From Bacteroidota bacterium (GTDB lineage Bacteria; Bacteroidota; Bacteroidia; Cytophagales; Cytophagaceae), in contig JAEVZS010000008.1 of NCBI GenBank assembly GCA_023392125.1, forward strand, positions 1-64,000: 64,000 bases of DNA, read 5' to 3'. Positions 25,390 to 34,443 of the stretch are shown in pieces. The translations under genes and the position numbers were made by a program. Each line of letters opens with the position of its first letter. Positions within the stretch are counted from its first letter, which is position 1. The notes beneath the pieces are model-generated. The model was not told the DNA's origin. It was given only the letters and a program-made list of their open reading frames with translations, and did no database searches.

Positions 25390-26667
25390 TTAATTCATAA
25401 TCGTTTTTGGAAACAAACCCTGCATCAATCCTTTTTTGTGCAGCTTCAATTGTTCTATTTTATCTGCTTGTGCGGTGATGAGTTCATCTAAGGATGAAAG
25501 ACAGGAAGCTATTTTTTGTTGTTCCTTAAATGTAGGGAATGCCAGTCTTAACTCCTTTAAAATTGTTGTTGTTAGATTATTAAAAACCCCTCCGGCCAGA
25601 GCATTAGCCTGTATCCTATCGTGTAGATTACAAAAATGGTAGTAAAGAAATTCAGAATCTACTTCTTTAAAATTCTTAAATCCCAACCAACCATCATGAA
25701 TACAAGCATCAACCTTAAGAATGCCTGGAATAGCAACACGTGTACCAGAACAACTAAGAACAACACTTCCCTTTTTTAAAAACCTACTTTTTGCAGCACC
25801 CTCTTTAGTTAAAGAATCAATTTTAGGGGTACTATACTTACCATCCCGCGTAACGTCTTCTATCATTAAGCGGGGAATACTTCCACCATAATACCGTGGA
25901 TCGCCTTGGGGTCTTGGACTTGCCCCTCTAAATATATCCATTTTCTCCTCAAGTTTTGGCAATTTCCACCCCCCTTCCTTCGCAAACTCCTTAAATCTCA
26001 ACTTCGGTACTTTTTCGCCTTCCCGCGGAAAAAGGTTTTGCATCAAGCCTTTTTTGTGGTCTTTGAGCAACTCCAACTTATGGCTGTGGGCTGCAATTAC
26101 TTCATCTAAGGAAGAAAGGCAGGAAGAGATTCTTTGCTGTTCTTTGGGATTTGGTACGGAAACTTGAAGTTCAAGAAATGCACCTTTTGAAAGATTATAT
26201 CTTGTGCTTCCTTGAGCAATTGCCGTCACACTTTTTCTATAAACCGAACTATGAAATAAGTATCTCGAAAATTGCGGTTGTGTTTTATCCATATTAAATG
26301 GACGCAAAGCAAAGCAAAAACTATTCAAATAAATATCCTCTTTCGGAGAATCAACAAGTACAGATGCAAAGCCAACTTCGTTTGGAGTTTCTGAAGAAGT
26401 GGTAAATAAAACATCGCCTTTTTGAAGTGTATTTTGATTTTCATTTTCACCAATTTGAACCTTGCCACACTTTTTAAAATCAATAATAGAATTATCAAAT
26501 ACTTGCTTATAAGTTACATAGGGTTTTCCTATTCCAAAGTCTTCTCCACTTTTTCCTGTCAATCCATTTATAGTTTCGCCAAGCTCAGAGATTTTCTTTT
26601 CTTCCCACTCTCCTTTGTTCTTAAACTCAGGAAAACGCAATTCGGGTATTCGTTTATTCTTACTCAT
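25390..26667 (-). CDS. hsdS: Type I specificity subunit HsdS
   Basis: A 425-residue protein with two target-recognition domains (about 15-165 and 225-380), each followed by a conserved helical spacer. The two spacers are near-copies: EQQRISSCLSSLDEVIAA with LKDHKKGLMQNLFP, and EQQKIASCLSSLDELITA with LKLHKKGLMQGLFP. The first half recognises one part of a bipartite target, the second the other. The recognition sequence cannot be read from the protein. The start overlaps the stop of the upstream GxxExxY gene by four bases. Confidence 0.93.
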   Translation of the reverse strand: MSKNKRIPELRFPEFKNKGEWEEKKISELGETINGLTGKSGEDFGIGKPYVTYKQVFDNSIIDFKKCGKVQIGENENQNTLQKGDVLFTTSSETPNEVGFASVLVDSPKEDIYLNSFCFALRPFNMDKTQPQFSRYLFHSSVYRKSVTAIAQGSTRYNLSKGAFLELQVSVPNPKEQQRISSCLSSLDEVIAAHSHKLELLKDHKKGLMQNLFPREGEKVPKLRFKEFAKEGGWKLPKLEEKMDIFRGASPRPQGDPRYYGGSIPRLMIEDVTRDGKYSTPKIDSLTKEGAAKSRFLKKGSVVLSCSGTRVAIPGILKVDACIHDGWLGFKNFKEVDSEFLYYHFCNLHDRIQANALAGGVFNNLTTTILKELRLAFPTFKEQQKIASCLSSLDELITAQADKIEQLKLHKKGLMQGLFPKTIMN

Positions 26668-27149
26668 TTGTCTGAATTGGGATTTTTAGGATGAGTGGAT
26701 TTTAGGATTTCTGTTTGAGACGATGTAAGCATCCTATCATCTCTTAATCCTTTCAATCTTAACTCGGACTTGTTTTCAGGATGGTTGACATTATACACCC
26801 TTTTAAACTCTAAACTTTTTGCTCCAAAATTTATGAGTAAACCAATTGGTAAATTATATGCCTGGCAGTAATTCATTGTTTGCGCCAGGTGAACATCTTC
26901 TAATTTTATCAATGCTTTCAACTCCACCATAATGTTTTCTTCCACAAAAAAGTCAACTCTGCGAGTACCTATATCAAATCCTTCATAGTAAATGACCATT
27001 TCCATTTCACGCTGAAATCCCAATCCTTGCTTTCCCATTTCAATTGCCAAAGCTCGTTGATAAATGACTTCCTGAAAGCCATTACCCAATGTGCTATGGA
27101 CCTTCATGGCACACCCAATAATTTTATGTGTTAATTCTTCGTGTTTCAA
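26664..27149 (-). CDS. GxxExxY family PD-(D/E)XK-like protein
   Basis: A 161-residue protein. The naming motif is GNGFQEVIYQRAL near 22-34 (G-x2-E-x2-Y). RRVDFFVEENIMVELKAL near 63-80 gives the D...E-x-K arrangement of the restriction-endonuclease fold. It has no proven biochemical role; members are frequent in environmental Bacteroidota, often near repeats or restriction loci. Here it lies between hsdR and hsdS and overlaps hsdS by four bases, so it travels in the operon. It might be a passenger gene rather than a working subunit. Confidence 0.87.
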   Translation of the reverse strand: MKHEELTHKIIGCAMKVHSTLGNGFQEVIYQRALAIEMGKQGLGFQREMEMVIYYEGFDIGTRRVDFFVEENIMVELKALIKLEDVHLAQTMNYCQAYNLPIGLLINFGAKSLEFKRVYNVNHPENKSELRLKGLRDDRMLTSSQTEILKSTHPKNPNSDK

Positions 27150-27191
27150 AATCTTATCATCCTTGAATCTTACAAATCATAATTCAGACAA

Positions 27192-30100
27192 TTACTCATA
27201 AGCTGCCAACCCGCTAATTTCACGCCCTTGGGCCAGTTTTTTTAATTGAGGAACTAAGTCTTCCATCAAAGCCAATTCTTTTACTCTGCGTTCTTTCCAG
27301 CTCAACTCCAATGGCTCTAACAGGTCGGTGAGTTTTTCACCGTCAAAAATCATTCGGCTTGTTATCTTTTCTACAAAGGTTTTTAGGTCTGTTGTTTGCA
27401 AACCGTGTTTTTGGGCAATAGCTGCCAGCTCTTTGTTGTATTTGTCGTCTTTAAATGTATCGTAACCTTTGCGAAGTGTTTCTACATCTTGTCCGCTTTC
27501 CCAATCCAAGCTATTGATGTATTCGGTTAAATCTCCTTCTTCGTCCATTAAATTGGAATTGGATTTCAGCAAGCTAATTACCTGTGCCTTGGTCATCTTT
27601 TGTTTGGCTGGCTTCTGTTGTGTGCTGTCGGCAATCAGGTTCATGATGTAGTCGTAATCAATTACGGCAGAAGCAAACAATACAAATTCAAAATCCAGTT
27701 GCTGAACTTCAGGTGGTGCATTTTCTCCTTCTTTTTGCTGGCGTTTTTGAAAATCTTTGGCGGTTTCTAAATACGAACTTTTAAATTCTAAGAAAGTGTC
27801 CTTTGGTAAAATTTCATCAATCAGTTCCTTTTGTTCCGGCTCCAAATCCGTAAACTGCTCCAACGCCAGCAACTGCCGTTGTACTTCCTTAAAGTTTTCA
27901 ATAAAGGTGATTTTGGCGGCATCACCCCTTACATTATATACTTCCTGTGGTTCACAAACCAACCCTTGTTCCTGCATGAAAATGCCTAATTTTTCTACCG
28001 CTTCTCTGAATTTTTCAATCACTACAGGAGCAGGGTCTACCAACCAGATTTCTCTTGATTTATTTTCATCGATACCGGAAAACAAAGTAATGGCCTGATT
28101 AACGGCATCTTGTTGCGAACGGAAATCTAAAATATTGCCGTGCGGTTTGGTGTCATTCAGCACACGGTTGGTTCTTGAAAATGCCTGAATTAAGCCGTGG
28201 TATTTCAAATTTTTGTCTACATACAACGTATTCAGGTATTTGCTGTCAAAACCGGTGAGCAACATATCTACCACAATGGTAATGTCAATCTTGTTTTCGT
28301 GCGAATAATCTTTGTTGCTGTATTGCTGGTCTTTGATGCGTCTTTGCACATCCTGATAGTATAAATCAAATTCGTTGATGCTGTGATTGGTTTTATACTG
28401 TTTATTGTAATCTTCAATAATTTCCGTTAACGCCTTTTTCTTTTCTTCGGGATTTTGTTTATTATCCTCACGTTCCTGTGCCAAATCCTCTTGTAATTGT
28501 TTGATGTCGGCCGCATTTTTCTGACTTTGCTGGTCTCCCTGTTTTGCAATCAGCTGTGAAGGGGGCGAAAACACACATGCAATATTCAAGGGAACATAAT
28601 CGGGGTTTTCCGTTTGTTTTTTCTTCTGAATTTCTTTAAATAGCTGATAATACTCAATCGCATTATTGATAGAAGCCGTAGCCAAAACCGCATTGAATTT
28701 TCTGGAATTGGTGGCCGCATCGTGTTTGCTTACAATGGCTTCAACCACTGCTTGCTGTGAAATGGCTTCAACCTGCTTCTTGTCCCGATAACCATCGGGA
28801 TTATTGCCTTTGAAATAGTCTATATGAAAACGCAAGACATTCTTGTCCTCAATAGCGTGCGTAATCGTATATGCGTGTAGCCTTTGCTGAAAAATGTCTT
28901 CGGTCGTTTTATACGAAGCGTATTCGCCTTCTCTGATGCTGTAAGTGGCATTTTCATCAAAAATAGGTGTACCAGTAAATCCGAACAATTGAGCATTGGG
29001 AAAGAATTCTTTAATCGCCTTGTGGTTTTCTCCAAACTGCGAACGGTGGCACTCGTCAAAGATGAAAACGATACGTTTATCTTTTAAAGGATTTAGTCGC
29101 TCCTTATAAGTCTGCACACCTTTGTCTGCTTGCTTTTTATTTCGGTTACTGTTTTCATCCAATGCCAGGCCCAATTTTTGAATGGTAGTAACAATTACTT
29201 TGTCGGTATAATCCGTAGAAAGTAAACGTTTTACCAACGTTTCGGTATTGGTGTTTTCTTCCACACTACCTTCCTGAAATTTATTGAACTCCTCACGGGT
29301 TTGCCGGTCAAGGTCTTTACGGTCAACAACAAACAAGCATTTTTCAATATCAGGATTGTTTTTTAGCAACGTAGAAGCTTTGAAAGAAGTCAAGGTTTTA
29401 CCGCTTCCTGTAGTGTGCCAGATATAGCCGTTTCCTCTGTTTTGTTTCACACAATCTTCAATGGCCTTTACTGCATAAATCTGGTAAGGTCGCATCACAA
29501 GCAATTTCTGTTCGCTCTCCACTAAGACCATATACTTGCTGATCATTTCGCCAAGCGTACACTTGCTTAGGAACTTTTCGGCAAATGGCTCTATATGCGT
29601 TATCTTTTTGTTAGTTTCGTCCGCTAACTGGTATATGGGCAGAAACTGTTCATCTGCGTTGAATTGAAAGTGCTGAATCTTATTATTGGCAAAATAATAG
29701 GTGTTGCTTCGGTTGCTTACAATAAATAATTGCATAAAGCAAAGCAAGGAGTTTCCGTAACCGTTGCCCGGTTCGTTCTTGTAATCCACAATTTGCTGCA
29801 TGGCTTTTCGTGGCGAAATATCCAATTTCTTTAACTCGATTTGCACCACAGGCAAGCCGTTAATCAGCAAAATGATGTCATAGCGTTGATAGCTGTTTTC
29901 GGTATTGATACGTAACTGGCTGACAACTTCAAAATCATTTTTGCACCAGTCTTTAATATTTGCCAAAGTGTAATGCAATGGTGTTCCGTCTTCACGTTGA
30001 AAGTATTGTCTTTCGCGTAATTTTTTAGAGGCAACAAACACATCCGAATTGATGATTTCCTCCTTCAGTCTTAGAAATTCACTATCCGTTAATCGAACGC

Positions 30101-30233
30101 GATTAAGTGCTTCAAATTTGGCTTTGAAGTTTTGTTCAAGTGTTTTCCTGTCAACTATATCAGGGCGGTGAATGTATTTCAGTCCTTTAAGTTGCTCTAT
30201 GAGGTTAATTTCAATTTGGTTTTCTTTGCTCAT
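27192..30233 (-). CDS. hsdR: Type I restriction endonuclease subunit HsdR
   Basis: A 1013-residue protein, full length for the family. The N-terminal nuclease domain has RYDIILLINGLPVVQIELKK (about 116-135, D...E-x-K). The SF2 translocase has Walker A HTTGSGKT near 273-280, motif II DECH at 392-395, motif III TGTP and motif VI-type QAFSRTNR. A C-terminal helical domain follows. It cuts unmodified DNA after ATP-driven translocation. It is first in the operon hsdR - GxxExxY - hsdS - rhuM - hsdM, with 42 nt to the next gene. Confidence 0.95.
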   Translation of the reverse strand: MSKENQIEINLIEQLKGLKYIHRPDIVDRKTLEQNFKAKFEALNRVRLTDSEFLRLKEEIINSDVFVASKKLRERQYFQREDGTPLHYTLANIKDWCKNDFEVVSQLRINTENSYQRYDIILLINGLPVVQIELKKLDISPRKAMQQIVDYKNEPGNGYGNSLLCFMQLFIVSNRSNTYYFANNKIQHFQFNADEQFLPIYQLADETNKKITHIEPFAEKFLSKCTLGEMISKYMVLVESEQKLLVMRPYQIYAVKAIEDCVKQNRGNGYIWHTTGSGKTLTSFKASTLLKNNPDIEKCLFVVDRKDLDRQTREEFNKFQEGSVEENTNTETLVKRLLSTDYTDKVIVTTIQKLGLALDENSNRNKKQADKGVQTYKERLNPLKDKRIVFIFDECHRSQFGENHKAIKEFFPNAQLFGFTGTPIFDENATYSIREGEYASYKTTEDIFQQRLHAYTITHAIEDKNVLRFHIDYFKGNNPDGYRDKKQVEAISQQAVVEAIVSKHDAATNSRKFNAVLATASINNAIEYYQLFKEIQKKKQTENPDYVPLNIACVFSPPSQLIAKQGDQQSQKNAADIKQLQEDLAQEREDNKQNPEEKKKALTEIIEDYNKQYKTNHSINEFDLYYQDVQRRIKDQQYSNKDYSHENKIDITIVVDMLLTGFDSKYLNTLYVDKNLKYHGLIQAFSRTNRVLNDTKPHGNILDFRSQQDAVNQAITLFSGIDENKSREIWLVDPAPVVIEKFREAVEKLGIFMQEQGLVCEPQEVYNVRGDAAKITFIENFKEVQRQLLALEQFTDLEPEQKELIDEILPKDTFLEFKSSYLETAKDFQKRQQKEGENAPPEVQQLDFEFVLFASAVIDYDYIMNLIADSTQQKPAKQKMTKAQVISLLKSNSNLMDEEGDLTEYINSLDWESGQDVETLRKGYDTFKDDKYNKELAAIAQKHGLQTTDLKTFVEKITSRMIFDGEKLTDLLEPLELSWKERRVKELALMEDLVPQLKKLAQGREISGLAAYE

Positions 30234-30400
30234 TGTTCTTGCAATAAATCTTTAGCTCGTGTTCTAAAAGATCAGCAGTTTAAAAGTAGTAAAAAATGTT
30301 GATGACAATATGACGTTTTGCTGCTCTGGAATAGCTTTATCTAGTGTTATTGGTTTGTCAATATTTTGAAAAATTGCTGTTTGTAGATGTATTATCCTAA

Positions 30401-31342
30401 TCACCCACCTATATTTTTATAGGCTTCACTGATCAGGTGTTTGGTTTCTTCAAAGTCGGTCAGGTCTTGAATAGTCAGCTCAAAGTCACCTGTTCCATAG
30501 TGTCCGATTTCACTTACGTCACGGGCTTGTTTTGGCATCGGGGTTACTTCCTGCGGATTAAGTTTCAGGTATAGTGTCAGTTTTTTCCTGTATGTCTGCA
30601 GGCAGGCAAAGTTCTGGCTTGTCTTGTAGGCAATATAATGCTTCTTTGGTACTTCCTCGATGGAGCTGTCAAGTGTGACAATGTAGTCTCTTACAGCATT
30701 AAATAAATCGAGAATATGCTCATCAAGATGTTCGCAATGTTTTTCCAGCGTATAGATTGCGGTTTTTCTTGTTAACGCAGCCTTTTTGCCAGCTTCAACC
30801 ATTACAGGGTTCTTGCCTGTCAATGTTTCTGTATGTTGATTAGAAGAAGCAACTGTGCGTTTGAAGACTTCTTCAATATTCAGTATGCCATTTTCGTAGG
30901 TTTTATACTGCCAGAGTTCAATGTTTGCTCCCATTACCTGAACAGCATGCAGATCATATTTTTTATACTCAGGGGCCAGGCATATTACTCGTATATCAGA
31001 CCAGTCAACCTCGACATCTTTTCCTAAGGCTTTATTCGCAGCGATTTGAAAATCGCCTTTATGATCTTTAATCCAGTGCAGATAGTATAGACTTTGGTTA
31101 ATAAGGTCTGATGATGCTACCTTTTTGTATTCAATGATTACCGGATTGTTGTCTTCTGAAATGGCCAGGGTATCAATTCGGCCTGAATGAATATTTCCTG
31201 TCGAAAACTCCGTTGCAATAAGCCTGCAATTGAATATCGTTTCGAGGTTGTTTTCAATCAGGTGTTGCAAGTCTTTTTCAAGTTTGAATTCACTCAATCG
31301 AACTCGTCTTGCTTTTCCTTTGTCTATCTCAAAAATTGCCAT
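30401..31342 (-). CDS. DUF5655-domain protein with PD-(D/E)XK-like N-terminus
   Basis: A 313-residue protein. The N-terminal half resembles NucS/DUF91-type nucleases: RIDTLAISEDNNPVIIEYKK (about 55-74) supplies D...E-x-K. The C-terminal part (about 200-310) is DUF5655, with HILDLFNAVRDYIVTLDSS and YKTSQNFACLQTYRKKLTLYL-type sequence (in part). The family is uncharacterised and nucleic-acid cleavage is inference. It lies 167 bp upstream of hsdR on the same strand and could be expressed with the restriction locus or be an independent defence gene. A 17-bp perfect palindrome lies about 140 bp before its start. Confidence 0.8.
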   Translation of the reverse strand: MAIFEIDKGKARRVRLSEFKLEKDLQHLIENNLETIFNCRLIATEFSTGNIHSGRIDTLAISEDNNPVIIEYKKVASSDLINQSLYYLHWIKDHKGDFQIAANKALGKDVEVDWSDIRVICLAPEYKKYDLHAVQVMGANIELWQYKTYENGILNIEEVFKRTVASSNQHTETLTGKNPVMVEAGKKAALTRKTAIYTLEKHCEHLDEHILDLFNAVRDYIVTLDSSIEEVPKKHYIAYKTSQNFACLQTYRKKLTLYLKLNPQEVTPMPKQARDVSEIGHYGTGDFELTIQDLTDFEETKHLISEAYKNIGG

Positions 31343-31479
31343 TTTAGTCTAATTGTATTGTGCCATCGTACAATGAACCGTAATCTTCAAATATACACAA
31401 TTATACCATTGTCCAACCCAAATCAGATGCAGGTTGCGGAGTATGATGTTACCTTCGATATTTTCAATAGCTTTTCCAA

Positions 31480-31515
31480 GACTATCATCTTCCTGACATC
31501 AGGAAGATGATAGTC
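31480..31515. repeat. 17-bp perfect palindrome with 2-nt loop
   Basis: GACTATCATCTTCCTGA and TCAGGAAGATGATAGTC are perfectly complementary around CA. No T-run follows on plus (CAGTTTTATCC). It lies between the DUF5655 gene and the minus-strand pair ending at 31590. It could be a terminator, an operator or a transposon-like relic. Confidence 0.75.
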
Positions 31516-31532
31516 CAGTTTTATCCTTATAG

Positions 31533-31580
31533 AACCCTCAAGGTTTTGTTATTCGTCGTATACATAAACCTTGCGGGTTT
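31533..31580. terminator. Terminator-like hairpin, copy A
   Basis: AACCCTCAAGGTTT pairs with AAACCTTGCGGGTT (one mismatch) with a loop containing TTCGTCGTATA. It lies just after the stop at 31590 in minus-strand sense. It is closely related, in reverse orientation, to the hairpin at 33328-33371, so it belongs to a repeated family. Confidence 0.65.
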
Positions 31581-31589
31581 ACCCAATTT

Positions 31590-32435
31590 TTACTCCTCTT
31601 TTCCCGCTATCTTATAGCTGAAACGAAGAACCTTCTGATGCCAGAGTGTTAGGGTTTGTTCGGCTGAGAGATGGTCGTTTTCAAGACCTATTGCTAACTG
31701 GTCACGAAAAGAGCGAATGTACTGAGACCAGTAATTTCCTTTCGAATCATGTAGTACAAAGTAAAAACCGGCATCACCAAATTTCTTCCCGGAGGAGTCT
31801 AAGATCAGTTCGCCGTTTTTCCCTGTACGGGGAGTCATAATAACCGTTGCATTGCCTTTGGGCAAGGGGAATACGGCTTTGATGCAGGTTTTTCCCGATG
31901 GTAAGTTGCATACTCCGTATATGCCCGAATACAGCACCTGATTGGTGGAGGTAAATTTTCTGAGCCAGATGGTGTATTTTACTTCCCTAGACTCAGGATC
32001 TGAAAGAGTGATGATTTCGCTTTTTATCGTTTCCGTATTTTTTACATTCCTGGTTGGAATGTTCAATTGATTGATTCGGTTGCTGAATAAATTGTTTACC
32101 AAAATTCCGAATAGCCTGAAAAACGGATTCCATTGTACACGAAAGTACAGGTTGTAATCAGCCGTGTGCTCATAAAATCCGATAACCTCTTGCGATAAAA
32201 CGGACAGCTCACTATCGGACAGATTGAGCATGCGGACGGAAGGAATCAGGCCTTGTGATTTTTTGTCCCGTTCGATGACCAGATTTTCCTTTTCAGCTAA
32301 CTGGTTTATAAAATCATCACCGATGCCTGTCAGGTTGCCGAAGGGGCCGATTAACCATGTAAAATCCTCGGGATCGATTTTCCTGCCCCAAAGGATTGCC
32401 CATTGCTGCGTAAACCAATCCTGAAATTTTTGCAT
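31590..32435 (-). CDS. Conserved protein of unknown function, paired with CrtA-like gene
   Basis: A 281-residue protein from ATG 32435; a TTG at 32459, touching the upstream stop, would add eight residues. I do not recognise a named domain. It is soluble-looking, with no signal peptide or membrane segment of note, and has an aromatic-rich start (FQDWFTQQWAILWGRK), a middle with NPFFRLFGILVNNLFSNRINQL, and a beta-rich end (DAGFYFVLHDSKGNYWSQYI). It follows the CrtA-like gene without a gap, and both are bounded by related hairpins, so they form a two-gene operon. Function not assigned. Confidence 0.7.
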   Translation of the reverse strand: MQKFQDWFTQQWAILWGRKIDPEDFTWLIGPFGNLTGIGDDFINQLAEKENLVIERDKKSQGLIPSVRMLNLSDSELSVLSQEVIGFYEHTADYNLYFRVQWNPFFRLFGILVNNLFSNRINQLNIPTRNVKNTETIKSEIITLSDPESREVKYTIWLRKFTSTNQVLYSGIYGVCNLPSGKTCIKAVFPLPKGNATVIMTPRTGKNGELILDSSGKKFGDAGFYFVLHDSKGNYWSQYIRSFRDQLAIGLENDHLSAEQTLTLWHQKVLRFSYKIAGKEE

Positions 32436-32459
32436 CCGATATGCCGATCCTATGTTCAA

Positions 32460-33170
32460 TTATTCTGCTTTGAGCTCAGGTATTATATTGGTTCGTCCAT
32501 TCCATTCCCCGGATTCCGAAATCGGTTTGAAGCGAAGGGTTGTAAATTCAAAATGAAAGTCTTTTCTGTCCCGTTCTTTCATCGCGTCCTTATGTCTTTG
32601 GGGGTGAGGAACAGCGCTATGACCATGCACCATATCCGTCATTTCTTTTTGGGATTTCCAGATTGAGAAAGTCGAAACCGTATTGGGAAATCTGATAGAG
32701 GCCAGAGACAATGTTGTTCCGGGATGGTCACGAACCAATTGCTCGACAGGTCTTCCCCAGTGAATAAACCTTGGAACTTCCGGTAATTTCATACGGGCGA
32801 GTGTAACCGCGACAACCGGAGCATCGGCCGACTCTGATCCGATGGATGAATCCGGGATTTCAAAGGCGCGTATTTTTCCCCATTGTCTCAAAAACGTTAA
32901 TCGGGTATGCCATCCGTTGGCCAATATCTTCCCCAGGCTGTTTTGTTCTAAAAAGCGGTCAATGGCGGCTTCGTTTTCCCATTGAGCGAATACGGCAACT
33001 TGCCTGACTACTATACGGGATGGTGAAAAAACAGGAGATCCTAATGTCATGCAGGTCATACATTCCGCATGAATCAGCCCCGGAGTGTTTTTCCGTGTGG
33101 GAGGATACAACATAGTTCTCAGAGCTGAGAGGTACGATGTTTTTACTAAATGGTAAGAGAATACGCTCAT
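32460..33170 (-). CDS. Spheroidene monooxygenase (CrtA)-like protein
   Basis: A 236-residue protein with two ferredoxin-like halves as in CrtA. The first has VAVFAQWENEAAIDRFLEQN (about 58-77). The second has LARMKLPEVPRFIHWGRPVEQL and TFSIWKSQKEMTDMVHGHSA (about 168-187), where the histidine could serve as a haem ligand. CrtA inserts a keto group into carotenoids in phototrophs, but homologues in other Bacteroidota have no proven role and no carotenoid genes are visible here. The following gene abuts its stop codon. Confidence 0.62.
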   Translation of the reverse strand: MSVFSYHLVKTSYLSALRTMLYPPTRKNTPGLIHAECMTCMTLGSPVFSPSRIVVRQVAVFAQWENEAAIDRFLEQNSLGKILANGWHTRLTFLRQWGKIRAFEIPDSSIGSESADAPVVAVTLARMKLPEVPRFIHWGRPVEQLVRDHPGTTLSLASIRFPNTVSTFSIWKSQKEMTDMVHGHSAVPHPQRHKDAMKERDRKDFHFEFTTLRFKPISESGEWNGRTNIIPELKAE

Positions 33171-33327
33171 GTTCGGTTTTTAAGGATCGGTTGCCTGTGT
33201 TGTCTTAAAAGGGGGCACTTAATTCTCCAATATACGCAATAATACTATTGTTTATCCAGACAAGGAAATCGGAGTAAGAGCTAAGAAATCAGGATATTTG
33301 ATATGTTCTGTGCTGAATATAATCAGA

Positions 33328-33371
33328 AACCCCCAAGGCTTATATACGACGATAAAAACCTTGGGGGTTTG
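33328..33371. terminator. Terminator-like hairpin, copy B
   Basis: AAACCCCCAAGG (33328-33339) and CCTTGGGGGTTT (33360-33371) form a perfect 12-bp stem around a loop with TATACGACGATA. It lies just after the stop of the minus-strand HD gene and is a relative of copy A at 31533-31580. Confidence 0.7.
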
Positions 33372-33404
33372 GCTATTATCAGGGATTAATTTTCCCCAAA
33401 AAAC

Positions 33405-34262
33405 TCACCGCTGACTAACCAGCGGCTCCAGTTCTCTTTTCTTGAAGATATCGTGCGTATGCTGCTTCATAAAATCCTTGAAACCGTTTAGAGTCCTGAT
33501 CTGGTTGAGCAGCAGTCGGGTGTCGGCATGTGCGGTCAGCAGTTTGAGAATATAGGCATCATCTTTCATCAGATCTTTGTGCCGGATGATCTTTTTCTCA
33601 ATAGCGACCCGTAGCAGAGCAGCCATTTGAACATTGGCAAAAATGTGTTCGGGTTTGCGGAAATAATCCTCATTGAGCGTCCTGTATTTTTCACTGATCC
33701 ATCGGGCCGCTTCTTTACTCGTGACAGCGATTTGCCCTGCACTGACGACCAGCTGACTGACAAAATACGTGATTTCATCCCTGCTGGCGAGATCTGCATA
33801 ATACATATCCCGCAGGGTATAATCAATACGATCGGCACAGAGCGCCGGTAATTCCTGTTCGAGTATGGTGTAATTTTTCCGGAAAAGCAGCGTCTCATCC
33901 ATTTCGAATCGACGAAGGATCGAAGGAATCCCGGAGTTGTATACGACCTGCTGAAAGAGAGATTCATGGTAGTTTTCCTCCGTATTGTTAAACAAATAGT
34001 CCGAAACATGAGAAAAAGCAGTATGCGAAAGATCATGCAGCAGCGCCATTACCTGTTCTTCCATAGACGCCCCCAGCATTTTTGTCAGCATCCAGACACC
34101 TACCGAATGCTCGTACCGGCTGTGGCATATCGAAGGACTCACCAGAAAAACAGCACCACCCTGGTGGATATTTTTCAGACGCTGAAAGGCGCCGGAATGA
34201 ATAAGCGCTTCTATGACCGGAGAAGGTTTGATGGTACCGTAAAGAGGATCCTGCAGATTCAT
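33405..34262 (-). CDS. HD-domain phosphohydrolase (SAMHD1/YdhJ-like)
   Basis: A 285-residue protein. It opens with DPLYGTIKPSPVIEALIHSGAFQRL, typical of dNTPase-related HD proteins (quoted in part). The metal ligands are visible as H52 (SRYEHSVG), H76-D77 (ALLHDLSH, with H80) and D144 or D147 (CADRIDYTLRD). Members hydrolyse nucleotides, e.g. dNTPs. The substrate here is not known. It stands alone on the minus strand between the MFS gene and the CrtA-like operon. Confidence 0.87.
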   Translation of the reverse strand: MNLQDPLYGTIKPSPVIEALIHSGAFQRLKNIHQGGAVFLVSPSICHSRYEHSVGVWMLTKMLGASMEEQVMALLHDLSHTAFSHVSDYLFNNTEENYHESLFQQVVYNSGIPSILRRFEMDETLLFRKNYTILEQELPALCADRIDYTLRDMYYADLASRDEITYFVSQLVVSAGQIAVTSKEAARWISEKYRTLNEDYFRKPEHIFANVQMAALLRVAIEKKIIRHKDLMKDDAYILKLLTAHADTRLLLNQIRTLNGFKDFMKQHTHDIFKKRELEPLVSQR

Positions 34263-34384
34263 GTCCGGATTGGGTTATGGTTTCAGGATAAATTACCTGT
34301 GAGGGCAGCGCTTTGTTTGGGTGGTTGAATGTATAACAGGCTGGTTTTTATAAAAGATGCTGAAAACAGGGCCTTTTTACCCAG

Positions 34385-34423
34385 AATTATCCGGGACATA
34401 CGAACGCGTATGCCCGGATAATT
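34385..34423. repeat. Hairpin downstream of MFS gene
   Basis: AATTATCCGGG (34385-34395) and CCCGGATAATT (34413-34423) form a perfect 11-bp stem; inner CATACG/CGTATG bases extend it. It lies just past the MFS stop in the minus-strand sense. No T-run follows, so terminator function is uncertain. Confidence 0.6.
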
Positions 34424-34443
34424 GCAGGAGCTGCTGTTTGTAA

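Noticed and set aside
25390..26667. HsdS phase-variation by identical DNA repeats
   Set aside because: The two spacer regions are similar as protein but clearly different as DNA; no long identical repeat or second hsdS copy in the window.
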